Source: UBA7703 sp963667195
GTDB taxonomy: Bacteria; Bacillota; Clostridia; Christensenellales; CAG-138
Reading direction: 5' to 3'
DNA length: 64,000 bases
Assembly: GCA_963667195.1 (NCBI GenBank)
Contig: OY762962.1
Coordinates: forward strand, 2,232,001 to 2,296,000
Below, one piece after another: positions 15,526 to 23,714 of this stretch; the first letter of the stretch is position 1; each line of letters begins with the position of its first letter. The notes beneath the pieces are model-generated. The model saw nothing but the letters and a program-made list of their open reading frames with translations. It did no database searches and was not told the origin of the DNA. The position numbers and the translations under genes were made by a program.

Positions 15526-17928
15526 CTATTTCTCTTTGCTGAACAGCGCCTTTATGCCTTGCAAAAACTCGTGATTGAGCAGATGCACAATGCCTTCGAT
15601 TTGGCGCGGGGTCACGTCGGACTCCGAACTCATGAGTCTCAGCGGCGTCGTGTAGAGGATATGGTCAATGATTGCTAGATCGATCTCGCTGGTTTGCGTC
15701 GCGTCGGTCGCGACCTTTTTACCGACCGCAACGAGCAAGCGCCCAAGAAGCGTGTTCTTCACCTCGCTGAGCGTGACGTTCAGCGTGTGCTTCTCGCCCT
15801 TTTGCCGCTCGCGCGCGGGGATTTCGCGGCCAAGCATCGCGACAAACGCGCTGTCCGGCACATCGATACCGCGGGAGAGATCATAATAACACGGCGCATC
15901 CGCGCGGTGATCCGGCACATGAGCTCCCGCATCCGGAGCCGCGGCAATGACCGCGCGCAGGCGAATCTCCCTGCTGGAGGCGGAAACGCGAATCTCGTAA
16001 TCGCCGCCTTCGACCATCCAGTCCCCGGCAACCACATCATAATAGCATAAATCGCGGCGCGTGAGCACAAATTGGACGGATTTTGTTTCGCCGGGCGCGA
16101 GAAAAACCTTCTCAAACCCCTTGAGCTCCTGCTCCGCCGTGAACATGACGTCCGAACGGTGGGAAACGTAAAGCTGTACGACCTCTGCGCCCGCGATGGC
16201 ACCCGTGTTGGTGACGTCGAGGGAAACGCGCAGGGTTTCGCCTGCGTCGAGATGGTTCTCGCTCAACTGTAGATTATTATAGGAAAAAGAAGTGTACGAA
16301 AGGCCGTATCCGAACGGATAACGCACGGGCTTTTGCGCGGTGTCGTAGTAGCGATAACCGACGAAGATGCTTTCGCGATATTCCACGGTTCGGGTGTAGC
16401 CGGGGAAATATGCGTAGCTCGGATTATCCGAAAGCAGCAGCGGCCAGCTCTCGGTGAGCTTTCCCGCGGGGCAGGCATTGCCCGTGACGAGATCCGCCAC
16501 CGCACCGCCGACCGCCTCGCCGCCGAGGTGCATCAGCAGGATCGACGCTGCATCGGCTTCCCAATCGAGTTCGACCACGCAGCCGCAAAGCAGTACAACG
16601 ACGAGGTTCGTGTTCACCTCGGCAACGCGACGGATCAACTCCGTCTGATTGCGCGGCATGGCGAGGGATTCGCGGTCAAACCCCTCGGATTCGTAACGAT
16701 CTGGCAATCCCGCGTAGATGAGCACCGCATCCTTGTCGCGTGCGAGTTCGCAGGCGGCCTGCATCAGCTCCTCGTCCGGCTCATCCTGCTCTTCACGATA
16801 TCCTTCGGCGAACGCTGCGGAAACGCCGAGCTTGAGAAGCTCTTCCAGCGGGTTATCGATCTCGAGGGTTTGCACCTTGCTGCTGCCTGCGCCCTGATAG
16901 CGCGGAGACTTCGCAAACGCGCCGAGCACCGCAACGTTCGCATCTTTGGCGAGCGGAAGCAGGTTACCGTCGTTCTTGAGCAGTACGGCTGACCGCACCG
17001 CGCCATCCCGTGCGAGCGCGTGATGCGCGATTGCATCATACGGCAAGGTTTCACGGGACTTTGCCCGCTGTGCCAAAGCGACGACGCGCGCGGCACTGGC
17101 GTCTACGTCCGCCTCGCGCAGCGTGCCCGCCGCAACGGCGCGCTCGATCTGGTGATCGTGATACGTTCCGACGTATGGCATCTCGACGTCAAGCCCCGCG
17201 GAGACGCCAAGCACGCGGTCGTTGACCGCGCCCCAGTCTGAAACCACGAGCCCCGAATAGCCAAATTTTTCGCGCAGAATATCGGTGAGCAGCCACTTGT
17301 TATCGCTCGCGTTGACGCCCTTGATGCGGTTATAGGAGCACATGACCGTCCACGGTTGAACGCGCTTGAGCACGCGCTCGAAGGAGGAGAGGTATAGATC
17401 GTACATCGCGCGCTCGTCCGCGACCGCGTCGATGGTCAGGCGGCGGTATTCCTGATTGTTGAGCGCAAAGTGCTTCATCGAAGTGCCGACGCCCTTTTCC
17501 TGCACGCCTTCGATATACGCCGCGGCGAGCTCGCCGGAGACGACGGGGTCTTCACTGAAATATTCAAAATTGCGGCCGCAGAGCGGGCTACGCTTGCAGT
17601 TGAGCCCCGGGCCGAGGATGATGTCAACATCTTCCTGCTGGCATTCCTCTGCAATTGCGCCGCCGATTTGGTGAAGCAGCGTTCGGTCAAAAGAGCATGC
17701 GCTTGCGCAGGCAGCCGGGAAACACGTCGATTTTACGGTGTATTGATATTTCCCCTGATCGTATATTTCTTTTCTCAATCCGTGCGGACCGTCCGAAACG
17801 GTCACCTGGCCTAAACCCACGCGGGGAATGGCCTTTGTGTGCCATTTGTCCGCGCCGGAGAGAAGGCTTGCTTTTTCGGCAAGTGTCATACGAGAGACAA
17901 GATGATTGACCTGATCGAGCTGTTCCAT
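15526..17928 (-). CDS. Glycoside hydrolase family 3 beta-glucosidase
   Basis: An 800-residue GH3 enzyme: TIM-barrel domain (about 1-290) with KHFALNNQE and the nucleophile Asp in VVSDWGAVND, alpha/beta sandwich domain (about 310-510), fibronectin type III-like domain (about 545-615, VSLDVTNTGAIAGAEVVQLYVS) and an extra C-terminal region of about 100 residues. Such enzymes remove terminal beta-linked glucose or related residues from oligosaccharides. No signal peptide, so it acts in the cytoplasm. The start at 17928 (MEQLDQ) follows GGGAGGTGCGGT; 31 further in-frame residues upstream look unlike protein. Probably co-transcribed with the downstream kinase-like gene. Confidence 0.93.
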   Translation of the reverse strand: MEQLDQVNHLVSRMTLAEKASLLSGADKWHTKAIPRVGLGQVTVSDGPHGLRKEIYDQGKYQYTVKSTCFPAACASACSFDRTLLHQIGGAIAEECQQEDVDIILGPGLNCKRSPLCGRNFEYFSEDPVVSGELAAAYIEGVQEKGVGTSMKHFALNNQEYRRLTIDAVADERAMYDLYLSSFERVLKRVQPWTVMCSYNRIKGVNASDNKWLLTDILREKFGYSGLVVSDWGAVNDRVLGVSAGLDVEMPYVGTYHDHQIERAVAAGTLREADVDASAARVVALAQRAKSRETLPYDAIAHHALARDGAVRSAVLLKNDGNLLPLAKDANVAVLGAFAKSPRYQGAGSSKVQTLEIDNPLEELLKLGVSAAFAEGYREEQDEPDEELMQAACELARDKDAVLIYAGLPDRYESEGFDRESLAMPRNQTELIRRVAEVNTNLVVVLLCGCVVELDWEADAASILLMHLGGEAVGGAVADLVTGNACPAGKLTESWPLLLSDNPSYAYFPGYTRTVEYRESIFVGYRYYDTAQKPVRYPFGYGLSYTSFSYNNLQLSENHLDAGETLRVSLDVTNTGAIAGAEVVQLYVSHRSDVMFTAEQELKGFEKVFLAPGETKSVQFVLTRRDLCYYDVVAGDWMVEGGDYEIRVSASSREIRLRAVIAAAPDAGAHVPDHRADAPCYYDLSRGIDVPDSAFVAMLGREIPARERQKGEKHTLNVTLSEVKNTLLGRLLVAVGKKVATDATQTSEIDLAIIDHILYTTPLRLMSSESDVTPRQIEGIVHLLNHEFLQGIKALFSKEK

Positions 17929-18155
17929 ACCGCACCTCCCTATATCGAAATCAGTATACCACGCATGCGCGTTCTTCGGAAAGGACTCGAAGTACAGTTT
18001 ATTCGAAACGCACGCATACAATGTAACAATATATTCCTGTGAAATCTGGCGGGATATCCTGCTTTATATGTAACAAATGACGAGAAAAAAACGAAAAAAA
18101 CGCGGAAACTTAACACTTTTGTGCAATAAATTACAAATAGTACATAATACGGGTA

Positions 18156-18184
18156 TTGACAATGTAATATATATGTGATAAGTT
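18156..18184 (+). promoter_or_regulatory. Promoter of the c-di-GMP riboswitch operon
   Basis: TTGACA at 18156-18161 with a weaker -10 (GATAAG 18177-18182 or TAAGTT 18179-18184) preceded by TG. Transcription would start just upstream of the riboswitch. Confidence 0.6.
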
Positions 18185-18203
18185 AGTTGCAGGTTTAGGA
18201 GCA

Positions 18204-18305
18204 ACTCCCACGAAAAGGCAAAACCCGTGAAAGCGGGCGACGCAAAGCTAGAGGGCCTAATGACGCGAGCAATCGCGTCGATGGCAGCCAGATGCCGAAT
18301 TGAGT
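18204..18305 (+). ncRNA. c-di-GMP-I riboswitch (GEMM)
   Basis: The conserved GEMM core is present: CACGAAAAGGCAAA, then the P2 hairpin CCCGTGAAAGCGGG with GAAA tetraloop, ACGCAAAGC, GGCCTAA, a variable hairpin GACGCGA...TCGCGTC, and the receptor stem GATGGCAGCC-AGATGCC. The ACTC/GAGT ends close P1. This aptamer binds cyclic di-GMP in the leader RNA and controls the four-gene operon that follows. Confidence 0.95.
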
Positions 18306-18362
18306 GTCCTGCCGCATGATCAACATCGCATGATCAATATCGCGTGTAGAAGGCGTCTTTTT

Positions 18363-18397
18363 GGCAGCTTGGCAATGGAAGGCAGGCTGCCTTTTGA
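18363..18397 (+). terminator. Terminator hairpin of the riboswitch expression platform
   Basis: GGCAGC (18363-18368) pairs with GCTGCC (18386-18391), followed by TTTTGATT. It lies 60 nt after the aptamer and 64 nt before the first start codon, so the ligand probably acts on termination. Confidence 0.6.
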
Positions 18398-18454
18398 TTG
18401 TCTCGTCGCTGGGGACTCCAAACCGAAACTAAATTTGTTTCGGAGGGGAAACTT

Positions 18455-18835
18455 ATGAAAAAAAGACTGATGGCACTGTTGGTTTGCGTGTTGATGCTGG
18501 TCATGGTGATTCCGAGCGTTGCGAATGCACAGGGTAACGATCCGGCACCCGTGAGTGTTGCTTCCTCGATGTATGCGCGTTATACCGGCGCACAGCTGGC
18601 GACGCTTGAGCGTATGGTTGCCTCGGCAAACCGCCAGATCGAAATCGCGGTCAAGTTTGCGCAGCTGACGCCCTGGAACGACATCGCATGGCTGCAGAAT
18701 CTAGTTGAGAGTATCACGGCTCCCGTGTTTGCGTATGCAAATGCTATTGGCGCGGTTGTCGTTTGTGAGTATACTGCTTATTATATCGATGGCCAGTATG
18801 TAATGGTTGATCCGCTTCGCGTCATCCCGCTCTAA
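18455..18835 (+). CDS. Small secreted protein under c-di-GMP riboswitch control
   Basis: A 126-residue protein with a typical signal peptide (MKKRLMALLVCVLMLVMVIP..., cleavage likely after VANA near residue 24). The mature part, about 100 residues, is mildly hydrophobic near its C-terminus (AYANAIGAVVVCEYTAYYID) and has one cysteine. No family recognised. CGGAGGGG precedes the start. As first gene after a c-di-GMP riboswitch it is probably a surface or matrix component whose secretion follows the motile/sessile switch. Confidence 0.85.
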   Translation: MKKRLMALLVCVLMLVMVIPSVANAQGNDPAPVSVASSMYARYTGAQLATLERMVASANRQIEIAVKFAQLTPWNDIAWLQNLVESITAPVFAYANAIGAVVVCEYTAYYIDGQYVMVDPLRVIPL

Positions 18836-18865
18836 TCGCAGCGGAGGCGGGCTGCGGAGCCGGGA

Positions 18866-19210
18866 GTGGAAATGATCAGACCGAGTCAAGATTTCGAAGG
18901 GGTGTTTGGCGAACAGGCCGCGCGGATGCGCGAGATCTGCGGTGCGATTTATGCCCTGCCCGAAGTGGATCAGGTTGTTTTGTTCGGCTCCTATGCAAAA
19001 GGTTGTGCGGTTTGCGAGAGCGACATCGATCTAGCTGTTTTTGTAAAGAGTACAGATGCGCGCCTGCTGCGGATCTACCGTCAGCTGGCGCGTATTTGCG
19101 TCAATTCGGAGATTGATATTCAGGTACAACCGTTTCACACCTATGAATTAGCTACGCCATGTGGTATTATAGAGGAGATTGAAGCGTACGGTTTAGAGCT
19201 TCGCCCTTGA
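18866..19210 (+). CDS. MNT-type nucleotidyltransferase domain protein
   Basis: A 114-residue minimal nucleotidyltransferase. VVLFGSYAKGCAVCESDIDLAVF holds the GS-x(10-12)-DxD core (shown here in parts: GSYAKG and SDIDLAV), and EIDIQVQP supplies the third acidic strand. In many bacteria such proteins pair with an adjacent HEPN protein as antitoxin and toxin, the MNT partner modifying the HEPN protein. Here the HEPN gene is two genes downstream, separated by an HD-GYP gene. Start is GTG 18866 or ATG 18872; both have GGAG-type sites. Confidence 0.88.
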   Translation: MEMIRPSQDFEGVFGEQAARMREICGAIYALPEVDQVVLFGSYAKGCAVCESDIDLAVFVKSTDARLLRIYRQLARICVNSEIDIQVQPFHTYELATPCGIIEEIEAYGLELRP

Positions 19211-19244
19211 AGTAACAAAACGGCAGAACGCTCCGGGTGATGGA

Positions 19245-20171
19245 ATGGACGGCATACAATTTTACAAAAATGCAGTGGGGGAATCCACCGCGGAAAACGA
19301 ACCAAGCACGCATCTGCTCGCCAAGCAGGGCGACCTGGAAGTGATGCTGTACCGAATCACAGGCGAGTCTGTCGTGTGGTTATATCCGGCGAGCGATCCG
19401 AACGCGATGGAGTATTTCTTCATCCATGAAGGCGGAGTTGATCTCGCGCTGGACGACGGGCTCCAATCCCTCGGCCCGGGAGAGTCGTTTTCGGTTTCGG
19501 GACTGACATGCGATGTTCCCGTCAAGATGCACGGGGATACACAGATTCTCTATGTCACCAATTGCCCGGCGTACGAATCCCTCGCGCATATCGACGAAAG
19601 CCTCAAAGACCTTCTCACGCGCATCAACGAAAAGGATCACTACACGTCCCGCCATAGCAAAGCCGTGCTACAATATTCGCTTGCGATCTATGATGCAATG
19701 GAGGATCACGGGCCGGATATTCCGCGCGAAGACCTCGCTTTTGCCGCGCTCTTCCATGATGTCGGAAAGTGCTTCGTTCCTGTCGAAATTCTGCAAAAGC
19801 CGGAGCGGCTGGAGCAAGTGGAGTTGCGCTATATCCTGCGGCACCCAATCGACAGCGGGCGCATGCTTCAGCCAAAGTTTGGCGAGCAGATCGCGGAGAT
19901 TGCGCGAAACCACCACGAGCGGCTCGACGGCAGCGGTTATCCGCGGGGACTGCGCGAGGAGGACATTAGCCTCTCGTCGCAGATTGTCGCCGTTGCGGAC
20001 TCGTTTGACGCGATGGTCAGCAACCGCGGCTATAACGTGGTAAAGAGTTTTCTGGAAGCAGCGGAGGAGCTAGTCTCCCTACCGCAGCAATACAACCCAA
20101 TGATTACCAGCGTGCTGTTGCGCCTTGTCAACAGCGGAGCACTCGAAGAAGGAGGAGCGATCGGCACATGA
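19245..20171 (+). CDS. HD-GYP domain protein with N-terminal cupin-like domain
   Basis: A 308-residue protein. Residues about 1-110 look like a small beta-barrel (cupin-like) sensor domain (MEYFFIHEGGVDLALDD, LGPGESFSVSG). Residues about 125-290 form an HD-GYP domain: RHSKAV, LFHDVGK with the HD pair, RHPIDSG, NHHERLDGSGYP with the GYP signature. HD-GYP proteins hydrolyse cyclic di-GMP. Encoded under a c-di-GMP riboswitch, it would form a feedback loop. The next gene overlaps by ATGA, so translation is coupled. The start at 19245 has only a weak ribosome site. Confidence 0.9.
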   Translation: MDGIQFYKNAVGESTAENEPSTHLLAKQGDLEVMLYRITGESVVWLYPASDPNAMEYFFIHEGGVDLALDDGLQSLGPGESFSVSGLTCDVPVKMHGDTQILYVTNCPAYESLAHIDESLKDLLTRINEKDHYTSRHSKAVLQYSLAIYDAMEDHGPDIPREDLAFAALFHDVGKCFVPVEILQKPERLEQVELRYILRHPIDSGRMLQPKFGEQIAEIARNHHERLDGSGYPRGLREEDISLSSQIVAVADSFDAMVSNRGYNVVKSFLEAAEELVSLPQQYNPMITSVLLRLVNSGALEEGGAIGT

Positions 20172-20626
20172 ACAAACAGGAAAAATGCGGATATTGGCTG
20201 ATGCTGTCCGACTATGACATCGGAACCATCGATACGCTCATCAAAGGCGAACGGTGGGTTTATGTTGCCTATCTCTGCCAGCAGGCGGTGGAACGCCAGC
20301 TCAAGGGCATGTACGTCTACTTCATTGAGACCGAGCCGCCGAAAACGCACAACGTCAACTTTCTGTTTTCCAAGATTACGGGCAGCGAGGCGTTCCGCGC
20401 GGAGGCAGACATGGCCCGCTTTGACGAGAGAAAGAACGACTGCGAAGATTTCCTGATGGACGTGATGTTCTACTACATGTCGGACTATCCGTTCTCCTAT
20501 AAGAACATCGCGACCCGCTTTGTCGACAGTAAGCTCGCCAACGAGCTGCACCAAAAGACGCTGCTGTTTGTCGCCTGGCTGCGCTCGTTCCTGCCGGAAA
20601 TCGAGATTCCGAAGATCCCCTCCTGA
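20168..20626 (+). CDS. HEPN domain protein
   Basis: A 152-residue all-helical protein. SDYDIGTIDTLIKGERWVY, CQQAVERQLKGMYVYF and PKTHNVNFL are the conserved helices of the HEPN family that pairs with minimal nucleotidyltransferases (PF05168-like). No RX4-6H ribonuclease motif is visible, so catalytic RNase activity is doubtful and a binding role or a variant toxin is possible. ATG overlaps the HD-GYP stop (ATGA), with GGAGGAG upstream. A terminator follows, closing the operon. Confidence 0.85.
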   Translation: MNKQEKCGYWLMLSDYDIGTIDTLIKGERWVYVAYLCQQAVERQLKGMYVYFIETEPPKTHNVNFLFSKITGSEAFRAEADMARFDERKNDCEDFLMDVMFYYMSDYPFSYKNIATRFVDSKLANELHQKTLLFVAWLRSFLPEIEIPKIPS

Positions 20627-20675
20627 TATACTTTTACGGCGAAACGCTAGTTTCTATCAATTAGTTTGACGATAA

Positions 20676-20704
20676 CAAAGGCCACCCGAACGGGTGGCCT
20701 TGTT
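20676..20704 (+). terminator. Intrinsic terminator (bidirectional)
   Basis: AAGGCCACCCG-AA-CGGGTGGCCTT, followed by GTT. Ends the riboswitch operon and the opposite-strand small membrane protein gene. Confidence 0.8.
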
Positions 20705-20730
20705 GCATGCGTTATTCTCTATATTCTGTC

Positions 20731-21048
20731 TTAGCCTGCGGGCGTCATCTCCGGTATCGGCGTGGAGAACGCATCGGCGCCGGGCTGGCTGGTCGCGTGC
20801 GGTTCTATGGTGTCTCGCAAGTAATTCGCCCCTTGGTCGAGAAGACCCGCCGCATCCTCTGCGATTCCGGAATCCTGCATAAAATAGAGAATCTCCTGCC
20901 AGGCCTGCTTGCCGAGTATGCGGAGGTTGCTGATCAACCGCTCCAGCTTTCCGCTGAGCAGATCTTTGCTGTCCAGATAGGTGAGCACCGCCATCAGTAA
21001 GATCAGCAGCACCACAATAACGCCGATCAGGCGAAAAATAAACTTCAT
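20731..21048 (-). CDS. Small membrane-anchored hypothetical protein, 105 aa
   Basis: Not recognised. One N-terminal membrane segment (residues about 4-23, FIFRLIGVIVVLLILLMAVL) is followed by an amphipathic helix region and a Pro/Thr-rich tail, so most of the protein would face outward. AAGGAGGA lies upstream of the ATG at 21048. Composition matches the chromosome. Confidence 0.7.
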   Translation of the reverse strand: MKFIFRLIGVIVVLLILLMAVLTYLDSKDLLSGKLERLISNLRILGKQAWQEILYFMQDSGIAEDAAGLLDQGANYLRDTIEPHATSQPGADAFSTPIPEMTPAG

Positions 21049-21180
21049 TCTCGGGGTTCCTCCTTGCGTGATACGGGTAAAAGGGCATCCATTACCAAAT
21101 ATAGTATACTACGTAGCCCTTACTACGGGTGTGAATGATGTGTAAAATCGAACGCAGCGGTAATTTGCGCGATTACGCAA

Positions 21181-22350
21181 TCACTCGATGGCGAGGAACT
21201 CCGTGTTCGCGATGGCGGTTTCGATCATCTGCGAAAAATCGAGCCGCGCTTCGCTCTTTTTGATCTCCTCCAGCTTCGGCCGCGTGACCGGATGCTGCGG
21301 CACAAACACGGTGCAGCAGTCCTCAAACGGCAGGATCGAGGTTTCGTAGGAGCCGATCGCCTTTGCGCGGGTGACGATCTCCTCCTTATCGAAGCCGATC
21401 AGCGGACGGAAGACGGGCATATCCACCGCGTCGTTGGTGACGGTCAGGCTCTCGATGGTCTGGCTCGCGACCTGGCCGATGGATTCGCCGGTGATCAGCG
21501 CCTGCGCGCCGCAGGTGAGCGCGATCTTTTCCGCAATCTGCATCATCAGCCTGCGCATGAGCACGGTGGTTTCGCTCTTGGGGCACTTTTCGTAGATTGC
21601 GAGCTGAATTTCGGTAAAGGGAACGAGATACAGTCCGACTTCGCCCGCGTAACTGGACAGAATCCGCGTTAAATCGACCACCTTCTCCCGCGCGCGCTCG
21701 CTGGTGTAGGGATAGCTGTAAAAGTGGACCGCGGAGATGCGCACGCCGCGCTTGGCGATCATGTGTCCCGCAACAGGGCTGTCGATGCCGCCGGAGATGA
21801 GCAGCATCGCGTGTCCGTTGGTGCCGACAGGCATGCCGCCCGCGCCCGCGAGCTCTTCCGCGAAAACAAACGCCTGCTCCTGACGCACCTCGACGCCGAC
21901 GTAAAAATCGGGATTGTGCACGTCCACGCGCAGCGCGGGATACGTTTCCAGCAGGAGGCCGCCCATCACGCGGCAGATGTCCTGCGAGCGCATTGCAAAG
22001 CGCTTGTCCGCGCGGCGGGCAATCACCTTGAAGCTCGCGGAGTCAACGCCCTCGATGCGGCGGGCGACAAGCGCCTTTGCCGCCTCGACCATCGCGTCCC
22101 AATCCTTCTCCACCGCCAGCGCGGGGCTGACCGAATGGATGCCGAACACGCGCGTGAGCTTGTCCGCGGCTTCGTGCATCGACTCCGCCGGGATGCCGAA
22201 GACGAACACGCGCCCTTGCTCGCGCACGACCTTGACCGGCAGCGGGCGAAGCGCGATTGAGATGCGCTTCATCAGACTGCGCTCAAAGTAGGGACGGTTT
22301 AAGCCTTTGAGGTGGATTTCCGCATAGCGGACGAGCATGACTGCTTCCAT
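21181..22350 (-). CDS. thiI: tRNA 4-thiouridine synthase ThiI
   Basis: A 389-residue enzyme that adenylates uridine 8 of tRNA and transfers sulfur to it, also supplying thiamine synthesis in some species. N-terminal ferredoxin-like plus THUMP domains (about 1-165) and the PP-loop ATPase (LLISGGIDSPVAGHMIAKRG) are present; the C-terminal rhodanese domain of the enterobacterial form is absent, as usual in Firmicutes. ESIGQVASQT and PVFRPLIGFDKEEIV are conserved. The start at 22350 (MEAVML) follows GGAGAATCAC; that leader is duplicated 49 bp upstream. The cysteine desulfurase gene lies just upstream on the same strand. Confidence 0.95.
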   Translation of the reverse strand: MEAVMLVRYAEIHLKGLNRPYFERSLMKRISIALRPLPVKVVREQGRVFVFGIPAESMHEAADKLTRVFGIHSVSPALAVEKDWDAMVEAAKALVARRIEGVDSASFKVIARRADKRFAMRSQDICRVMGGLLLETYPALRVDVHNPDFYVGVEVRQEQAFVFAEELAGAGGMPVGTNGHAMLLISGGIDSPVAGHMIAKRGVRISAVHFYSYPYTSERAREKVVDLTRILSSYAGEVGLYLVPFTEIQLAIYEKCPKSETTVLMRRLMMQIAEKIALTCGAQALITGESIGQVASQTIESLTVTNDAVDMPVFRPLIGFDKEEIVTRAKAIGSYETSILPFEDCCTVFVPQHPVTRPKLEEIKKSEARLDFSQMIETAIANTEFLAIE

Positions 22351-22428
22351 GTGATTCTCCAAATTCGTTTGTTTCTGTTGCTTGAGCATCAAGTTTGGAG
22401 TGATTCTCCAAATTCGCTTGTTTCAGTT
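22351..22428. repeat. Tandemly duplicated thiI leader segment
   Basis: A 29-bp segment containing the thiI Shine-Dalgarno occurs at 22351-22379 and again at 22400-22428, 49 bp apart with two mismatches. The distal copy is followed on the minus strand by a short in-frame start (TTG/ATG near 22392). Confidence 0.8.
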
Positions 22429-22460
22429 ACATTGTGGTATTGCTGATCGAAAACGCGATC

Positions 22461-23603
22461 TTATCTGCGTTGAAAGCGCCTTAGGAACGTGACCTGCTCG
22501 GTGAGCGCTTGCGCTGCCGTGTCCATCTCGTCCTGTGTATTGAACGGGCAGAGGCTAAAGCGCAGCGCGCCTTCCGCGCGGGCGCCGGAGATGCCCATCG
22601 CGGCATGAATCCGGTTTTGTCCTTTTTTGTGCGTGGAGCAGGCGCTGCCGGTGGAGACGAATATCTCCCGCTCGGAGAGCGCGTTGACCAGAACCTCGCC
22701 GCGCACGCCGGGAAAAGAGACGTTGAGGATGTGCGGGGCGCCCGCTTCCGGCGCGGGACCGTTGAGGAACACATCCGGAATCGCGCTCAGGTTTTGCCAG
22801 AGACGCAGTTTGCAGGCGCGCATGTTCGCGATCCACTCTGCCTGATGCGCCTGATACTGCTCCAGTGAGGCGTCGAGCCCCAGGATGCCGGGCACGTTCA
22901 GCGTGCCGGAGCGGAGGTTTTTCTCCTGCCCGCCGCCGATCTGACCGCCGGAAAACTTCACGCCGGATTTGACATATAGGGCGCCGACACCCTTCGGCGC
23001 ATGAAACTTATGCGCGCTGATGCTGTAGAGATCGACAGGCAAACGCGCAAACGGCAGCTTGCAGAACGCCTGCACGCCGTCCGAATGCAGCAGCGCTTGC
23101 GGCGCGCGGCTCTTGATCAGCGCGGAGACTGCGGCAAGGTCGTTGATCGCGCCGACTTCGTTATTCACATGCATGACGGAGACCAGCGCGGTGTCCTCCG
23201 TGAGCTCTTTTTCCAGCTTGGCGAGATTGACCGTGCCGTCCGGGTTGAGACCCACAAACACGACCTCGATTTCGCTGCCTTCCAGCGAGCGGAATACCTC
23301 GTAGATTGAAGGATGTTCTCCCGCGGTGGTGAGGATGCGCTTCTTCCCGCGCAAGGGCTTGAGCGTGCCCAGAATCGCCATGTTGTTGGACTCCGTGCCG
23401 CCGGAGGTATACAGTATCTCGGCGGGAGAGCAGGAGAGAGCGCCGGATAGTCGCGCGCGCGCGGACTCCACCGCTTTTTCGGCTGCGACGGCGGGCTTAT
23501 AGGCGCTCGCCGGATTATAAAACTGCTCGGTCATCGCGCGAAAAGCAGCGCTCGCCGCTTCCGGCAGAACGCGCGTGGTTGCGCTGTTGTCGAGATAGAT
23601 CAT
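22461..23603 (-). CDS. Cysteine desulfurase (NifS/IscS family)
   Basis: A 380-residue pyridoxal-phosphate enzyme that takes sulfur from cysteine as a persulfide. MIYLDNSATTRV begins the protein; SISAHKFHAPKG holds the PLP lysine; HVNNEVGAI and TSGGTESNN bind the cofactor; STGSACSTHKKGQ carries the active-site cysteine. The start at 23603 follows GGAGTGAG. It sits 110 bp upstream of thiI, the common Firmicutes arrangement in which this desulfurase feeds ThiI for tRNA thiolation. Confidence 0.95.
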   Translation of the reverse strand: MIYLDNSATTRVLPEAASAAFRAMTEQFYNPASAYKPAVAAEKAVESARARLSGALSCSPAEILYTSGGTESNNMAILGTLKPLRGKKRILTTAGEHPSIYEVFRSLEGSEIEVVFVGLNPDGTVNLAKLEKELTEDTALVSVMHVNNEVGAINDLAAVSALIKSRAPQALLHSDGVQAFCKLPFARLPVDLYSISAHKFHAPKGVGALYVKSGVKFSGGQIGGGQEKNLRSGTLNVPGILGLDASLEQYQAHQAEWIANMRACKLRLWQNLSAIPDVFLNGPAPEAGAPHILNVSFPGVRGEVLVNALSEREIFVSTGSACSTHKKGQNRIHAAMGISGARAEGALRFSLCPFNTQDEMDTAAQALTEQVTFLRRFQRR

Positions 23604-23714
23604 GTTTCTCACTCCGATGATAGGCGGGTTTTGCGCGCAAGCAAAAAGCGCGCATTGGCAGTATAGCACATTCTGGCGCGCTTTGCTTGATTTTTCACGT
23701 TTCTGTGGTTGTGG

